Assembly (NCBI GenBank): GCA_005503085.1
Contig: SCOI01000031.1
Location: 1-37,972, forward strand
Reading direction: 5' to 3'
Length of the DNA stretch: 37,972 nt
From: Burkholderiales bacterium C2
Lineage (GTDB): Bacteria > Pseudomonadota > Gammaproteobacteria > Burkholderiales > Burkholderiaceae_C
Positions 24,564 through 32,532 of this stretch are shown here, piece by piece; within the stretch, counting starts at the first letter, position 1; each line of letters begins with the position of its first letter. The notes beneath the pieces are model-generated. The model searched no databases and was not told where the DNA came from. It saw only the letters and a program-made list of their open reading frames with translations. A program made the position numbers and the translations under genes.

Positions 24564-25424
24564 TCAGGCCGTCTGCGGCCCGGCCGCTGCGGCGGCCACC
24601 TTGGCCGCCATCTCCTTGCGGAAGCGGTTGAGCTCCTGCACGCTGGCGAAGCTGCGCTCCATCAGCAGGCTCATATTGTGGAGGATGCGCTCCACCACCT
24701 TGTTCTCCCAGACCGCGTCGAACTGGATCTGCTTGTCCAGCCAGTGCTCCAGCCACTCGGGGTCGGGCACGCGGCTCTGCACGGTGTCGCGCGGGAACAG
24801 CGCGGCGTTGACATGCAGATTGGTGGGGTGCAGGGCCTGGGCCGTGCGGCGCGCGCTGGCCATCAACACCCCCACCTTGGCAAAAGCGGCCCGGGCCTCG
24901 TCGCCGAACTTGCTCATCGCCCGCTTCATATAGCGCAGATAGGCGCCGCCATGGCGGGCCTCGTCACGCGCCAGGGTTTCATAGATCGCCTTGATGACCG
25001 GCTCGGTATGCCACTCGGCCGCGCGCCGGTACCAGTGGTTCAGCCGGATCTCGCCGCAGAAATGCAGCATCAGCGTCTCCAGCGCCGGCGCCGGGTCGAA
25101 GTCAAAGCGCACCTCGTGCAGCTCGTCCTCGGTGGGCACCATATCGGGACGGAAGCGCCGCAGATACTCCATCAGCACCAGCGAGTGCTTCTGCTCCTCG
25201 AAGAACCAGACGCTCATGAAGGCCGAGAAGTCGCTGTCATCGCGGTTGTCGCGCAGAAACATCTCGGTGGCCGGCAGCGCCGCCCACTCGGTGATCGCGT
25301 TCATCTTGATGGTGCGCGCCTGATCGTCGCTGAGTCGCTCGGTGTCGAACTTGTCCCAGGGGATGTCCGTGTCCATATTCCAGCGCACCGCTTCCAACTG
25401 CTTGAAAAGTTCGGGATAAAGCAT
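24564..25424 (-). CDS. Di-iron ferritin-like protein, acyl-ACP-desaturase/R2-like
   Basis: A 286-residue helical protein carrying the six ligands of a di-iron carboxylate site: Glu46 (ITEW), Glu77-x-x-His80 (EEQKH), Glu125 (GEIRLNHW) and Glu155-x-x-His158 (DEARH). The spacing fits stearoyl-ACP desaturases and related R2-like oxidases, which use O2 to oxidise or desaturate a substrate. It starts 29 bp after the stop of the MerR-B12 regulator on the same strand and is probably co-transcribed with it. This links it to the light or oxidative-stress lipid module on the other side. A lipid substrate is therefore a reasonable inference, not shown. It ends at a bidirectional terminator. Confidence 0.85.
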   Translation of the reverse strand: MLYPELFKQLEAVRWNMDTDIPWDKFDTERLSDDQARTIKMNAITEWAALPATEMFLRDNRDDSDFSAFMSVWFFEEQKHSLVLMEYLRRFRPDMVPTEDELHEVRFDFDPAPALETLMLHFCGEIRLNHWYRRAAEWHTEPVIKAIYETLARDEARHGGAYLRYMKRAMSKFGDEARAAFAKVGVLMASARRTAQALHPTNLHVNAALFPRDTVQSRVPDPEWLEHWLDKQIQFDAVWENKVVERILHNMSLLMERSFASVQELNRFRKEMAAKVAAAAAGPQTA

Positions 25425-25453
25425 GATCCGTCCTCGGTTGGTCGGGGCCGATT

Positions 25454-26374
25454 TTATGCCCGGCCCGCCCGCCAGCGCTGCACCTGCGGCCCGATGGCCG
25501 CGAGATCGGCGATATGCAGCAGCCCAGTATGGGGGCTGCGCTTTTGCAGCGCGGCGCTATTGCCGCCGGCCCAGAGCTCCAGCGCGGCCGGCAGGCGCCC
25601 GCGCAGCTCGGCCAGCGCCTCGGCCACCGGGCCGGCCGCCAGATAGCCGCTGAAGCTCAGGGCCACGATATCCGAGCGGTGGGCGGCCGCCGCCAGCACG
25701 ATGTCGCCCAGCGGCGTCTGCACGCCCAGCGACAGGCATTGGCAGCCCTCCAGCGCCAGCAGGGCCTCGGCCATCAGCAGACCCAGGCCGTGCTGTTCGC
25801 CCGGCAAGGTGGTCAAGAGCACCCGCGGCCGCTCGGCCCGTGCCAGTTGCGGCACCGCCTGGATGGCCTGGCGCAGCACCAGCTGCACCGACTCGCTGTA
25901 GATGTGTTCCTCGAACACCTGCAGCTCGCCGCGCATCCAAAGCTCGCCCACCTGCGTAGTCAAGGGGGCGATGAGTGACACCACCCCCTCCCCCAGCCCC
26001 GAGCGCAGCAGCGCTTGCGCCAGCATGCGGCGCAGGCCGTCCACATCATGAACACGCAGCGCATCGACAAAAGGCTGCAACTCGGCTGCCGCCGGGCCGG
26101 CCAGCCGGGCCTGCTGCTGCGCCTGGTCGAGCAGCGACTGCAGGCTGCCGACATCGGCCGGCACCAGGCGCCCGGCGCGGTGGCCCAGATCCAGCAAGCG
26201 CTTGATCAGGCGCAGCTTCGCCACCTGCTCGGGCGGGTAGGCGCGCTCGCCCAGCGCATCGCGCAGCGGCTGCGGGAACTGGTAGCGACGCTCCCAGATG
26301 CGCAGGCTGTCCTTGCTGATGCCGGTATCCCGCTCGACGGCGGTGATGCCCAGCAAGACCGGCGACTCAGCCAT
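25454..26374 (-). CDS. MerR-family cobalamin-binding regulator, CarH/LitR-type photoreceptor
   Basis: A 306-residue regulator. Residues 7-75 form a MerR winged helix (LGITAVERDTGISKDSLRIW, RRYQFP). Residues 95-175 are the helical B12 cap with Trp146-x9-Glu156-His157, the Wx9EH motif that holds the upper face of adenosylcobalamin in CarH. Residues 183-300 form the Rossmann B12 domain with Glu193-x-His195-x-x-Gly198, the ExHxxG form whose His is the lower ligand. Both motifs together define the light-sensing class: in the dark, AdoCbl-bound tetramers repress; light breaks the Co-C bond and releases DNA. It is divergent from the peroxidase gene, the usual layout for a regulator and its target. 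The start at 26374 has only a weak GGGAT upstream. Confidence 0.92.
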   Translation of the reverse strand: MAESPVLLGITAVERDTGISKDSLRIWERRYQFPQPLRDALGERAYPPEQVAKLRLIKRLLDLGHRAGRLVPADVGSLQSLLDQAQQQARLAGPAAAELQPFVDALRVHDVDGLRRMLAQALLRSGLGEGVVSLIAPLTTQVGELWMRGELQVFEEHIYSESVQLVLRQAIQAVPQLARAERPRVLLTTLPGEQHGLGLLMAEALLALEGCQCLSLGVQTPLGDIVLAAAAHRSDIVALSFSGYLAAGPVAEALAELRGRLPAALELWAGGNSAALQKRSPHTGLLHIADLAAIGPQVQRWRAGRA

Positions 26375-26400
26375 GCGTGATCCCGTGGATTGGCTTTCGA

Positions 26401-26486
26401 TTGACTAATTTGTCTTGGACAAACATGAGACAAAACCAAAATATTGGCTTAGTATGGACGTAACAAGTCGATTTGACTAGGACAAA
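26401..26486. promoter_or_regulatory. Array of TTTGTC/GACAAA half-sites (candidate operators of the B12 regulator)
   Basis: The 114-bp gap between the divergent regulator and peroxidase genes is AT-rich and full of related half-sites. A perfect inverted repeat TTTGTC-TTG-GACAAA is at 26409-26423. A further GACAAA lies at 26429-26434, exactly 11 bp (one helical turn) from the one at 26418-26423. A near copy of the first site, TTTGAC-TAG-GACAAA, is at 26472-26486 and covers the ribosome-binding site of the peroxidase gene. TTGACTA also occurs at 26401 and 26473. CarH-type tetramers are known to bind direct repeats spaced by 11 bp, so this is a plausible operator for both directions. Confidence 0.6.
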
Positions 26487-26488
26487 CA

Positions 26489-27046
26489 ATGAACAGACGA
26501 CTCGCATTGTCCATCGCCACCGGCCTGCTGCTGGGCCTGGGCAGCGCCTGGGGCCAGAGTTGCCCGGCCCTGCTGCAGCGCGAGATGCCGCGCCTGCAGG
26601 ACGAGAAGCCGCAGCCGCTGTGCCAGTACGCCGGCAAGGTGCTGCTGGTGGTCAACACCGCCAGCTTCTGCGGCTTCACCGGCCAGTACAAGGCGCTGGA
26701 GACCTTGTCGCAGCGCTATGGCCCGCGCGGCCTGGTGGTGCTGGGCTTTCCGTCCAATGATTTCAATCAGGAGGGGGGCAGCAACAAGGAAATCGCCGAG
26801 TTCTGCGAGAACACCTTCAACGTCAAGTTCCCGATGTTCAGCAAGACCAGCCTGAGCGCCGGCAAGCCCGACAGCAACGGCCTGATCCTCGACCTCGCCA
26901 AGCGCAGCGGCCAGGCGCCGAAGTGGAACTTCCACAAATACCTGGTGGGCCGCGATGGCGCGGAGGTGCTGAGCTATGCCTCGGCCACCGATCCGCTGAG
27001 CCGGCCGTTCACGCTCGAGCTCGAACGCCTGCTCGCCAAGCCTTGA
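26489..27046 (+). CDS. Exported glutathione peroxidase-family protein
   Basis: A 185-residue thiol peroxidase with a signal peptide (residues 1-22, ending SAWG). The peroxidatic Cys61 sits in NTASFCGFTGQYKALE. The second signature is FPSNDFNQE (87-95), in which Ser89 replaces the Cys found in many bacterial homologues (FPCNQF). The conserved Trp/Asn motif appears as PKWNFHKYLV. The Ser change means the usual resolving Cys is absent, though Cys108 (EFCEN) could serve. It reduces hydroperoxides, probably lipid peroxides, in the periplasm. It is the first gene divergent from the B12 regulator, and an operator-like repeat overlaps its translation start. Confidence 0.9.
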   Translation: MNRRLALSIATGLLLGLGSAWGQSCPALLQREMPRLQDEKPQPLCQYAGKVLLVVNTASFCGFTGQYKALETLSQRYGPRGLVVLGFPSNDFNQEGGSNKEIAEFCENTFNVKFPMFSKTSLSAGKPDSNGLILDLAKRSGQAPKWNFHKYLVGRDGAEVLSYASATDPLSRPFTLELERLLAKP

Positions 27047-27482
27047 AATGGCCGGAACCCGCCCCATGTCCATGACTGTTGTATCGCCCGCAGCGTTTGT
27101 ACCCACTACCGGGGACAGTGCAGCGGAACTCGCCGCCAAGCCCTCGTTCAGCGGTTACAAAAGCTTGGCAAGAAAACCGTTGTGGCCGCAGGTCTTGGAG
27201 GAGTCTGCAAAACAACTGTTCTCAGCCGCGCGTCAAAGCGCTAAAGTCAAACCAGAATTTAGGTCGCAAGATCGCCTCTGCGAAGAGGTCGAAATCCCGG
27301 AGCCCTTCTCCTCCTCCTCCCTCCCTCCCTCGTTGGCTTCGGGGCGTCTTGCTACCTCTTTTATGTCCGGGGCTTCCGTCGCAGGCGGAAGCCCTCTTCA
27401 TTTGCGGCGCCAGCCGCTGGGCGCGGCCGCCCACGCCGAGACACTGGCCCCCTTTCTCGCCGGTCTGAGCCAGCCCGGCGCC
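27047..27482 (+). other. 436-bp spacer with hairpin and pyrimidine tract inside the light/oxidative-stress cluster
   Basis: Between the peroxidase and the FAD oxidoreductase lies DNA that is open in one frame but has poor third-position GC and no match to the oxidoreductase family, so I treat it as non-coding. It contains a C/T tract at 27301-27330 and a 9-bp hairpin GGGCTTCCG/CGGAAGCCC (27370-27378 and 27386-27394) followed by TCTTCATTT. This could be a terminator or attenuator for the peroxidase transcript. The AT-richer part at 27220-27270 (GTCAAA twice) may hold a separate promoter for the downstream operon. Confidence 0.5.
27370..27403 (+). terminator. Possible terminator/attenuator hairpin before the FAD oxidoreductase
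   Basis: A perfect 9-bp stem with loop TCGCAGG is followed by TCTTCATTT, a broken T-tract. It lies 89 bp before the start of the oxidoreductase gene. Placed here it would separate, or regulate read-through between, the peroxidase and the eight-gene operon. Confidence 0.45.
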
Positions 27483-28778
27483 ATGCCGGCCGGCCCGCAG
27501 CGGCGCATCGCGGTGGTCGGCTCGGGCATCAGCGGACTGTCGGCCGCCTGGGCGCTGAGCAGCCAGGCCCAGGTGAGCCTGTTCGAGGCCGGCGACTACT
27601 TCGGCGGCCACACCCATAGCGTCGACGTTCAGCTGCAGGGGCAGCACTGCGCGGTCGACACCGGCTTTCTGGTCTTCAACGAGCGCACCTATCCGCTGCT
27701 GATCCAGCTGTTCGCGCAGCTGGACGTGCAGACGGCGGCCAGCGAGATGTCTTTCTCGGTGCAGCTGCCGCAACAGGATCTCGAGTGGAGCGGCAGCAAT
27801 CTGAACACGGTGTTCGCGCAGCGCCGCAATCTGGCGCGGCCGGCTTTCTGGTTCATGCTCAAGGACCTGCTGCGCTTCAACCAGCTGACGACAGCGCTCG
27901 CCGAGCAAGGCAGCGAGGCCGCGCTGGCCCAGCCGATCGCCGCCTTTCTCGACGAGCAGCGTTTCGGCCCCGAGTTCCGCGACTGGTATCTGCTGCCCAT
28001 GGTCGCCTGCATCTGGTCCTGCCCGACCGCGCAGATGCTGAGCTTTCCGATCAGCACGCTGATACGCTTCTGCCACAACCACGGCCTGCTGCAGGTGACG
28101 AACCGGCCGCAATGGTTCACGGTGCGCGGCGGCGCCCACCACTATGTGGACCGGCTGCTGCCGCGCATCGCCGACCGCCGCCTCAATACGCCCGTCACCG
28201 CGGTGCGCCGTCTGCCCGACGGCGGTGTGCAGCTGGCCACCGCGCACGGCAGCGAGCGCTTCGACGCGGTAGTGCTGGCCACGCACAGCGATCAGTCGCT
28301 GCGCCTGCTGAGCGAGGCCTCGCCGGCCGAGCGCCAGATCCTCGGCGCCATCGGCTATCACCGCAACCGCGCCGTGCTGCATACCGACACCGCGCTGCTG
28401 CCCCGCCGCCGCCGCGCCTGGGCGGCCTGGAACTACGAACACGGCGGCGGTCGGCAAGAGCAGCAGGCCGTCTGCCTGCACTATCTGCTCAACCGATTGC
28501 AGCCCCTGCCCTGGCAGCAGCCGGTGATCGTGTCGCTGAATCCGGTGCGCGAGCCGCGGGCCGAGCAGGTGCTGGGCGAGTACGACTATGCGCATCCGGT
28601 CTTCGACCATGCCGCCACCCGGGCCCAGCAACGCCTGGGCGAGATCCAGGGCCAGGGCGGACTGTGGTTCTGCGGCGCCTGGACGCGCTACGGATTCCAT
28701 GAGGACGGCCTGCTCTCGGGCCTGACGGTGGCGCAGCGCCTAATGGCCAGTTGGGCCACCACCAGGGCAGGCGCATGA
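27483..28778 (+). CDS. FAD-dependent amine-oxidase-like oxidoreductase (COG2907 type)
   Basis: A 431-residue flavoprotein. The N-terminus has the dinucleotide fold RIAVVGSGISGLSAAWAL (GxGxxG at 13-18) and a second FAD contact FEAGDYFGGHTHSV. AVDTGFLVFNERTYP (about 59-73) and the C-terminal GLWFCGAWTRYGFHEDGLLSG (FAD-closing motif) identify the family that travels with DUF1365 and cyclopropane-synthase-like genes. The start at 27483 is chosen because the dinucleotide fold normally begins within ten residues; the open frame extends upstream to 27048 through apparently non-coding DNA. It probably oxidises a fatty-acyl chain in the membrane-lipid pathway of this operon; the exact reaction is inferred. 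Its stop overlaps the next start (ATGA). Confidence 0.88.
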   Translation: MPAGPQRRIAVVGSGISGLSAAWALSSQAQVSLFEAGDYFGGHTHSVDVQLQGQHCAVDTGFLVFNERTYPLLIQLFAQLDVQTAASEMSFSVQLPQQDLEWSGSNLNTVFAQRRNLARPAFWFMLKDLLRFNQLTTALAEQGSEAALAQPIAAFLDEQRFGPEFRDWYLLPMVACIWSCPTAQMLSFPISTLIRFCHNHGLLQVTNRPQWFTVRGGAHHYVDRLLPRIADRRLNTPVTAVRRLPDGGVQLATAHGSERFDAVVLATHSDQSLRLLSEASPAERQILGAIGYHRNRAVLHTDTALLPRRRRAWAAWNYEHGGGRQEQQAVCLHYLLNRLQPLPWQQPVIVSLNPVREPRAEQVLGEYDYAHPVFDHAATRAQQRLGEIQGQGGLWFCGAWTRYGFHEDGLLSGLTVAQRLMASWATTRAGA

Positions 28779-29536
28779 AAACCTGGCCAACCCAGGCCCT
28801 GATAGCACACGGCCCGGTGCACCACGGCCGGCTGCGCCCACGGCCGCACCGCTTCAGCTATGCCAGCTACTTCCTGATGCTGCCGATGCGCGCGCTGCGC
28901 GCGCAGGCCTGCGCGGCGCTGAACCGCAACAGCTGGGGCTGGCTGAGCTTTCACGATGCCGACCACGGCGACGGTGGCCCCGACGCGCTGGCCTGGCTCG
29001 ATGGGTTGCTGGCCTGCGAGGGCATCACGGATGCCGATGGCGAGGTCTGGCTGCATTGCTTCCCGCGCGTGCTGGGCTATGCCTTCAAGCCGGTCAGCTT
29101 CTGGTACTGCCACCGTGCGGACGAGAGCCTGGCCGCCATCGTCGTCGAGGTCAACAACACCTTTGGCGAGCGCCACTGCTATCTGCTGGCCGGGCCCGAG
29201 CTGGCCTATGGCCGCGAGCTGAGCGCCGCCAAGGTCTTCCATGTCTCGCCCTTTTGCCGGGTCGCGGGCCGCTACCGCTTCCGCTTCCTGCACACCGGCA
29301 TGCGCACGGTCGCACGCATCGCGCATGAGGACGAGCAGGGGCCGCTGCTGACGACCAGCATCTCCGGCCAGCTGCAGCCGCTGACCCGCTGCAGCGCGCG
29401 CGCGGCCTTCTTCGCCCACCCTGCCTTCAGCCTGATGCTGATGGCCCGCATCCACTGGCAGGCCTTGCGCCTGTGGCTCAAGCGCACGCCCTTCTTCGGC
29501 AAACCCGCCGCACCGACCCGGTTTCTGACCCGCTAA
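28775..29536 (+). CDS. DUF1365 family protein
   Basis: A 253-residue protein of the DUF1365 (COG3496) family: GPVHHGRLRPRPHRFSYASYFLMLP (residues 14-38), the central LGYAFKPVSFWYCH (about 99-112), VEVNNTFGERHCYLL and KVFHVSPF. These are its conserved blocks. The biochemical role is not established, but the family almost always lies between a COG2907 flavoprotein and a cyclopropane-synthase-like methyltransferase, as here. It should therefore take part in the same fatty-acid modification. The start overlaps the upstream stop; the stop is 11 bp before the next gene. Confidence 0.92.
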   Translation: MKTWPTQALIAHGPVHHGRLRPRPHRFSYASYFLMLPMRALRAQACAALNRNSWGWLSFHDADHGDGGPDALAWLDGLLACEGITDADGEVWLHCFPRVLGYAFKPVSFWYCHRADESLAAIVVEVNNTFGERHCYLLAGPELAYGRELSAAKVFHVSPFCRVAGRYRFRFLHTGMRTVARIAHEDEQGPLLTTSISGQLQPLTRCSARAAFFAHPAFSLMLMARIHWQALRLWLKRTPFFGKPAAPTRFLTR

Positions 29537-29547
29537 GCAGCCCGTCC

Positions 29548-30768
29548 ATGAACTCCTCCACGCTCACCTCCTCGATCAGCCTGCCGGACAGCGCACCCGC
29601 AGCCGCACGCACCGTGTTCAAGCTGCTGGCCCGGCTGCAGCACGGCAGCCTGGATGTGCAACTGCCCGACGGCAGCTCGGCGCACTTCGGCGGCGCCGAG
29701 GGCCCGCGCGCTGCGCTGCGCATCCGCAACTGGGCCGTCTGCGGCGCCGCGCTGAAAAGCGGCGACATCGGCTTCGCAGAGAGCTATGTGGCCGGCCACT
29801 GGAGCACGCCCGATCTGTGCGCGCTGATGGAACTCTTCATCCGCAACCGCGAGGCGCTGGAGGCCGTGGTCTATGGTCGCTGGTGGGGCGCGCTGGCCTA
29901 CCGGCTCAAGCACTGGCTCAACCGCAACAACCGCGCCGGCAGCCGCAAGAACATCCACGCCCACTACGACCTCGGCAACGATTTCTACCGGCTCTGGCTG
30001 GACCCGACGATGAACTACTCGAGCGCCTGGTTCGAGGGCGACCGGCACCGGGCGCTGCCCGAGGCACAGCAGGCCAAGATGCGCCGCGCACTCAGCGAGT
30101 GCCAGGTCTTGCCCGGCCAGCGCGTGCTGGAGATCGGCTGCGGCTGGGGCGCGCTGGCCGAGTGTGCGGCGCGTGACTTCGGCGCGAAGCTGACCGGCGT
30201 CACGCTGTCCAGCGAGCAGCTGGCCTGGGGGCAGGACAGGCTGCAGCGCGCCGGCCTGGCCGATCAGGCAGAACTGCGCTTCCAGGACTATCGCGACATC
30301 GCCGATCCTGCCTTCGATGCCATCGTCTCGATCGAGATGTTCGAGGCGGTCGGCCGCGAGTACTGGGAGGGCTACTTCAGATGCGTGCACGACAAGCTCA
30401 AGCCCGGCGGCCGCGCCTGCATCCAGAGCATCACGATCCGCGACGATCTGTTCGAGCGCTACACCCGCTCCAGCGACTTCATCCAGCAGTACATCTTCCC
30501 CGGCGGCATGCTGCCCAGCCCGAGCCAGTTCCGCGCCCAGGCGGCCAAGGCGGGGCTGCGCGTCGTCAACGAGCTGGCCTTCGGCGCCGACTATGCCGAG
30601 ACGCTGCGGCGCTGGCGCGAAGACTTCATGCAGCGCGATGCCGAGGTGCGCAAGCAGGGCTTCGACACCCGCTTCATGCGCTTGTGGGAGTTCTACCTCG
30701 CCTACTGCGAGGCGGCTTTTGCGACCGGCAGTACCGATGTGATGCAGTTCACCCTGATCAGGGACTGA
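29548..30768 (+). CDS. Cyclopropane-fatty-acyl-phospholipid synthase-like SAM methyltransferase
   Basis: A 406-residue enzyme. The N-terminal lipid-binding part includes GDIGFAESYVAGHWSTPDL (72-90). HAHYDLGNDFYRLWLD (137-152) and MNYSSAWF (155-162) are active-site segments of the CFA synthase family. SAM motif I is VLEIGCGWGAL (193-203), and SIEMFEAVG (261-269) holds the catalytic acid. It transfers a methyl group from SAM to the double bond of a membrane phospholipid chain. Together with its neighbours it resembles UfaM, the methyltransferase that starts furan-fatty-acid synthesis in Rhodobacter, more than a housekeeping Cfa; that assignment rests on context. The start at 29548 gives the family N-terminus. 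Confidence 0.9.
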   Translation: MNSSTLTSSISLPDSAPAAARTVFKLLARLQHGSLDVQLPDGSSAHFGGAEGPRAALRIRNWAVCGAALKSGDIGFAESYVAGHWSTPDLCALMELFIRNREALEAVVYGRWWGALAYRLKHWLNRNNRAGSRKNIHAHYDLGNDFYRLWLDPTMNYSSAWFEGDRHRALPEAQQAKMRRALSECQVLPGQRVLEIGCGWGALAECAARDFGAKLTGVTLSSEQLAWGQDRLQRAGLADQAELRFQDYRDIADPAFDAIVSIEMFEAVGREYWEGYFRCVHDKLKPGGRACIQSITIRDDLFERYTRSSDFIQQYIFPGGMLPSPSQFRAQAAKAGLRVVNELAFGADYAETLRRWREDFMQRDAEVRKQGFDTRFMRLWEFYLAYCEAAFATGSTDVMQFTLIRD

Positions 30769-30769
30769 G

Positions 30770-31282
30770 ATGGACCGCCGCCTTGCCTCACTGGCCCTGA
30801 TCGCGCTGCCGCTGGCCGCCAAGGCCCAGCCCGCCGAGCTGCCCGGCTGGAAGCTACAAGGCCAGGGGCAGATGCGCTTCTTCGGCCTGCTGGTCTATGA
30901 CATCCGGCTCTGGGCCACGAGCCGGCCGGGGCCGCAGTGGTGGACCGCGCCGCTGGCGCTGGAGCTGCAGTACGCACGCAGCCTGAAGGGCGCTGAGATC
31001 GCCAAACGCTCGCTGCTCGAGATGCGCCGCCAGCAGACGATCGACGACACCACGGCCCAGCGCTGGCTGACCGAGATGGAGGCCGCCTTCCCCGATGTCA
31101 AGGCCGGCGACCGCATCAGCGGCCGGCACGAGCCCGAGGTCGGGGCCGACTTCTTCGTCAACGGCGCGCTGTCGCGCCGCATCGCCGATCCGCTGTTCAG
31201 CCGCCTGTTCTTCGGCATCTGGCTGGCGCCGCAGACCTCGGAGCCGGCGCTGCGCAGCCGGCTGCTAGGGCCTGGTTCATGA
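30770..31282 (+). CDS. Chalcone-isomerase-like exported protein
   Basis: A 170-residue protein with a signal peptide (residues 1-19, ending AAKA). The mature region matches the chalcone-isomerase-like family found in bacterial envelope operons: GQGQMRFFGLLVYDIRLWA (32-50), a central helix with LELQYARSLKGAEIAKRSL, and the end RIADPLFSRLFFGIWLAPQTSEPALRSRLLG. True chalcone isomerase chemistry is not expected; fold members bind fatty acids, which suits this lipid operon. It begins 1 bp after the methyltransferase stop and overlaps the next gene by 4 bp. Confidence 0.87.
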   Translation: MDRRLASLALIALPLAAKAQPAELPGWKLQGQGQMRFFGLLVYDIRLWATSRPGPQWWTAPLALELQYARSLKGAEIAKRSLLEMRRQQTIDDTTAQRWLTEMEAAFPDVKAGDRISGRHEPEVGADFFVNGALSRRIADPLFSRLFFGIWLAPQTSEPALRSRLLGPGS

Positions 31283-32532
31283 AGCCGCTCGACGGCCTGC
31301 GCTACGGAGCGCTGGGCTTCCCGCTGGCCTTTGTCGCGCTGCCGCTGTACGTGACCCTGCCGGCCCACTATGCGCAGCAGTACGGCGTGGCGCTGGCCGC
31401 GCTGGGCGCGGTGCTCTTGGGCGCCCGGCTGTTCGATGCCCTGGTCGATCCCTGGATAGGCCGGCTGGCCGACCGCTGGCTGAACCGGCGCAGCCCGCTG
31501 GCGCCGATGGCGGCAGCAGCCCTGCTGCTGGCCCTGGGTTTCGTGCTGCTGTTCTTTCCGCCGGCGCTGAGCCAGGCCGGCTATCTGGGCTGGTGCGCGG
31601 CGACGCTGGTGCTGAGCTATCTGGGCTATAGCGTGCTGGCCGTGATGCACCAGGCCTGGGGCGCGCGGCTGGGCGGCGACGGCCTGCAGCAGACCCGCGT
31701 CGTCGCCTGGCGCGAGGGCCTGGCGCTGGCCGGTGTGATCAGCGCCAGCCTGCTGCCCTCGCTGCTCGGCATGGCCTGGACCAGCGCGGCGCTGGCGCTG
31801 GGCCTGTTGCTGGGCCTGGCCTTGCTGCTGCGGGCGCCGCGCGCACGGCCCAGCGAGCGCAGCGTGGCCGAGCAGGGGCTGGCCCTGGCCTGGCGCACGC
31901 CGGGCTTTCGCCGGCTGTTGCTGGTCTTCCTGCTCAACGGCATTGCCGCCGCGATACCGGCGACGCTGCTGCTGTTCTTTGTGCGCGACCGCCTGCAGAC
32001 GCCGGCGGCCGAGGGGCTGTATCTGGCCAGCTATTTCGTGGCCGCCGCGCTGTCGATGCCGCTGTGGCTGCGCGTGGTGGCCCGGCTGGGTCAGGCGCAC
32101 GCCTGGCTGGCGGCGATGCTGCTGGCGGTGCTGAGCTTTGCCTGGGCAAGCAGCCTCGCCGCCGGCGATCAGCTGGGCTTTGTGCTGGTCTGCCTGGCCA
32201 GCGGTGCGGCGCTGGGCGCCGATCTGGCCATTCCCGGCGCGCTGCTGGCCGGCGTGGTGCAAGGCGCCGGCCTGGCCGGCCGGGCCGAGGGTGTGTTCTT
32301 CGGCTGGTGGAATTTCGCCAACAAGCTCAATCTCGCGCTGGCCGCCGGCCTGGCCCTGCCGCTGCTGCAATGGCTGGGCTATGCGCCGGGCCAGCGCGAT
32401 CCCGCCGCCTTGCAGGCCCTGACCTGGGCCTACTGCCTGCTGCCGTGCGCGCTGAAACTGGCCGCCGCTGGCGCGCTTTACGTGCTGATCATCAAACCCG
32501 AGCAGGAGGCTGTTTCATGCGCCCCGAACTGA
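31279..32532 (+). CDS. MFS transporter of the GPH/COG2211 type
   Basis: A 417-residue inner-membrane protein with about 12 helices. The first cytoplasmic loop has the MFS motif as LFDALVDPWIGRLADRWLNRR (residues 51-71), the D-P-x-x-G-x-x-x-D form of the sugar-cation symporter group. A conserved segment FFGWWNFANKLNLALAAG sits near helix 10. Homologues recur in operons with COG2907, DUF1365 and CFA-like genes. There they may move a lipid precursor or head group rather than sugar; that is inference. It overlaps the upstream gene by 4 bp and the downstream one by 16 bp. Confidence 0.87.
   Translation: MKPLDGLRYGALGFPLAFVALPLYVTLPAHYAQQYGVALAALGAVLLGARLFDALVDPWIGRLADRWLNRRSPLAPMAAAALLLALGFVLLFFPPALSQAGYLGWCAATLVLSYLGYSVLAVMHQAWGARLGGDGLQQTRVVAWREGLALAGVISASLLPSLLGMAWTSAALALGLLLGLALLLRAPRARPSERSVAEQGLALAWRTPGFRRLLLVFLLNGIAAAIPATLLLFFVRDRLQTPAAEGLYLASYFVAAALSMPLWLRVVARLGQAHAWLAAMLLAVLSFAWASSLAAGDQLGFVLVCLASGAALGADLAIPGALLAGVVQGAGLAGRAEGVFFGWWNFANKLNLALAAGLALPLLQWLGYAPGQRDPAALQALTWAYCLLPCALKLAAAGALYVLIIKPEQEAVSCAPN

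Noticed and set aside
27301-27330. Pyrimidine tract as a functional triplex or slippage element
   Set aside because: Simple C/T runs are common in such genomes and nothing nearby ties it to a function; it is only mentioned in the spacer entry.
27048-27482. N-terminal extension of the FAD oxidoreductase
   Set aside because: Codon third positions are not host-like and the family starts at the dinucleotide fold, so the ATG at 27483 was preferred.
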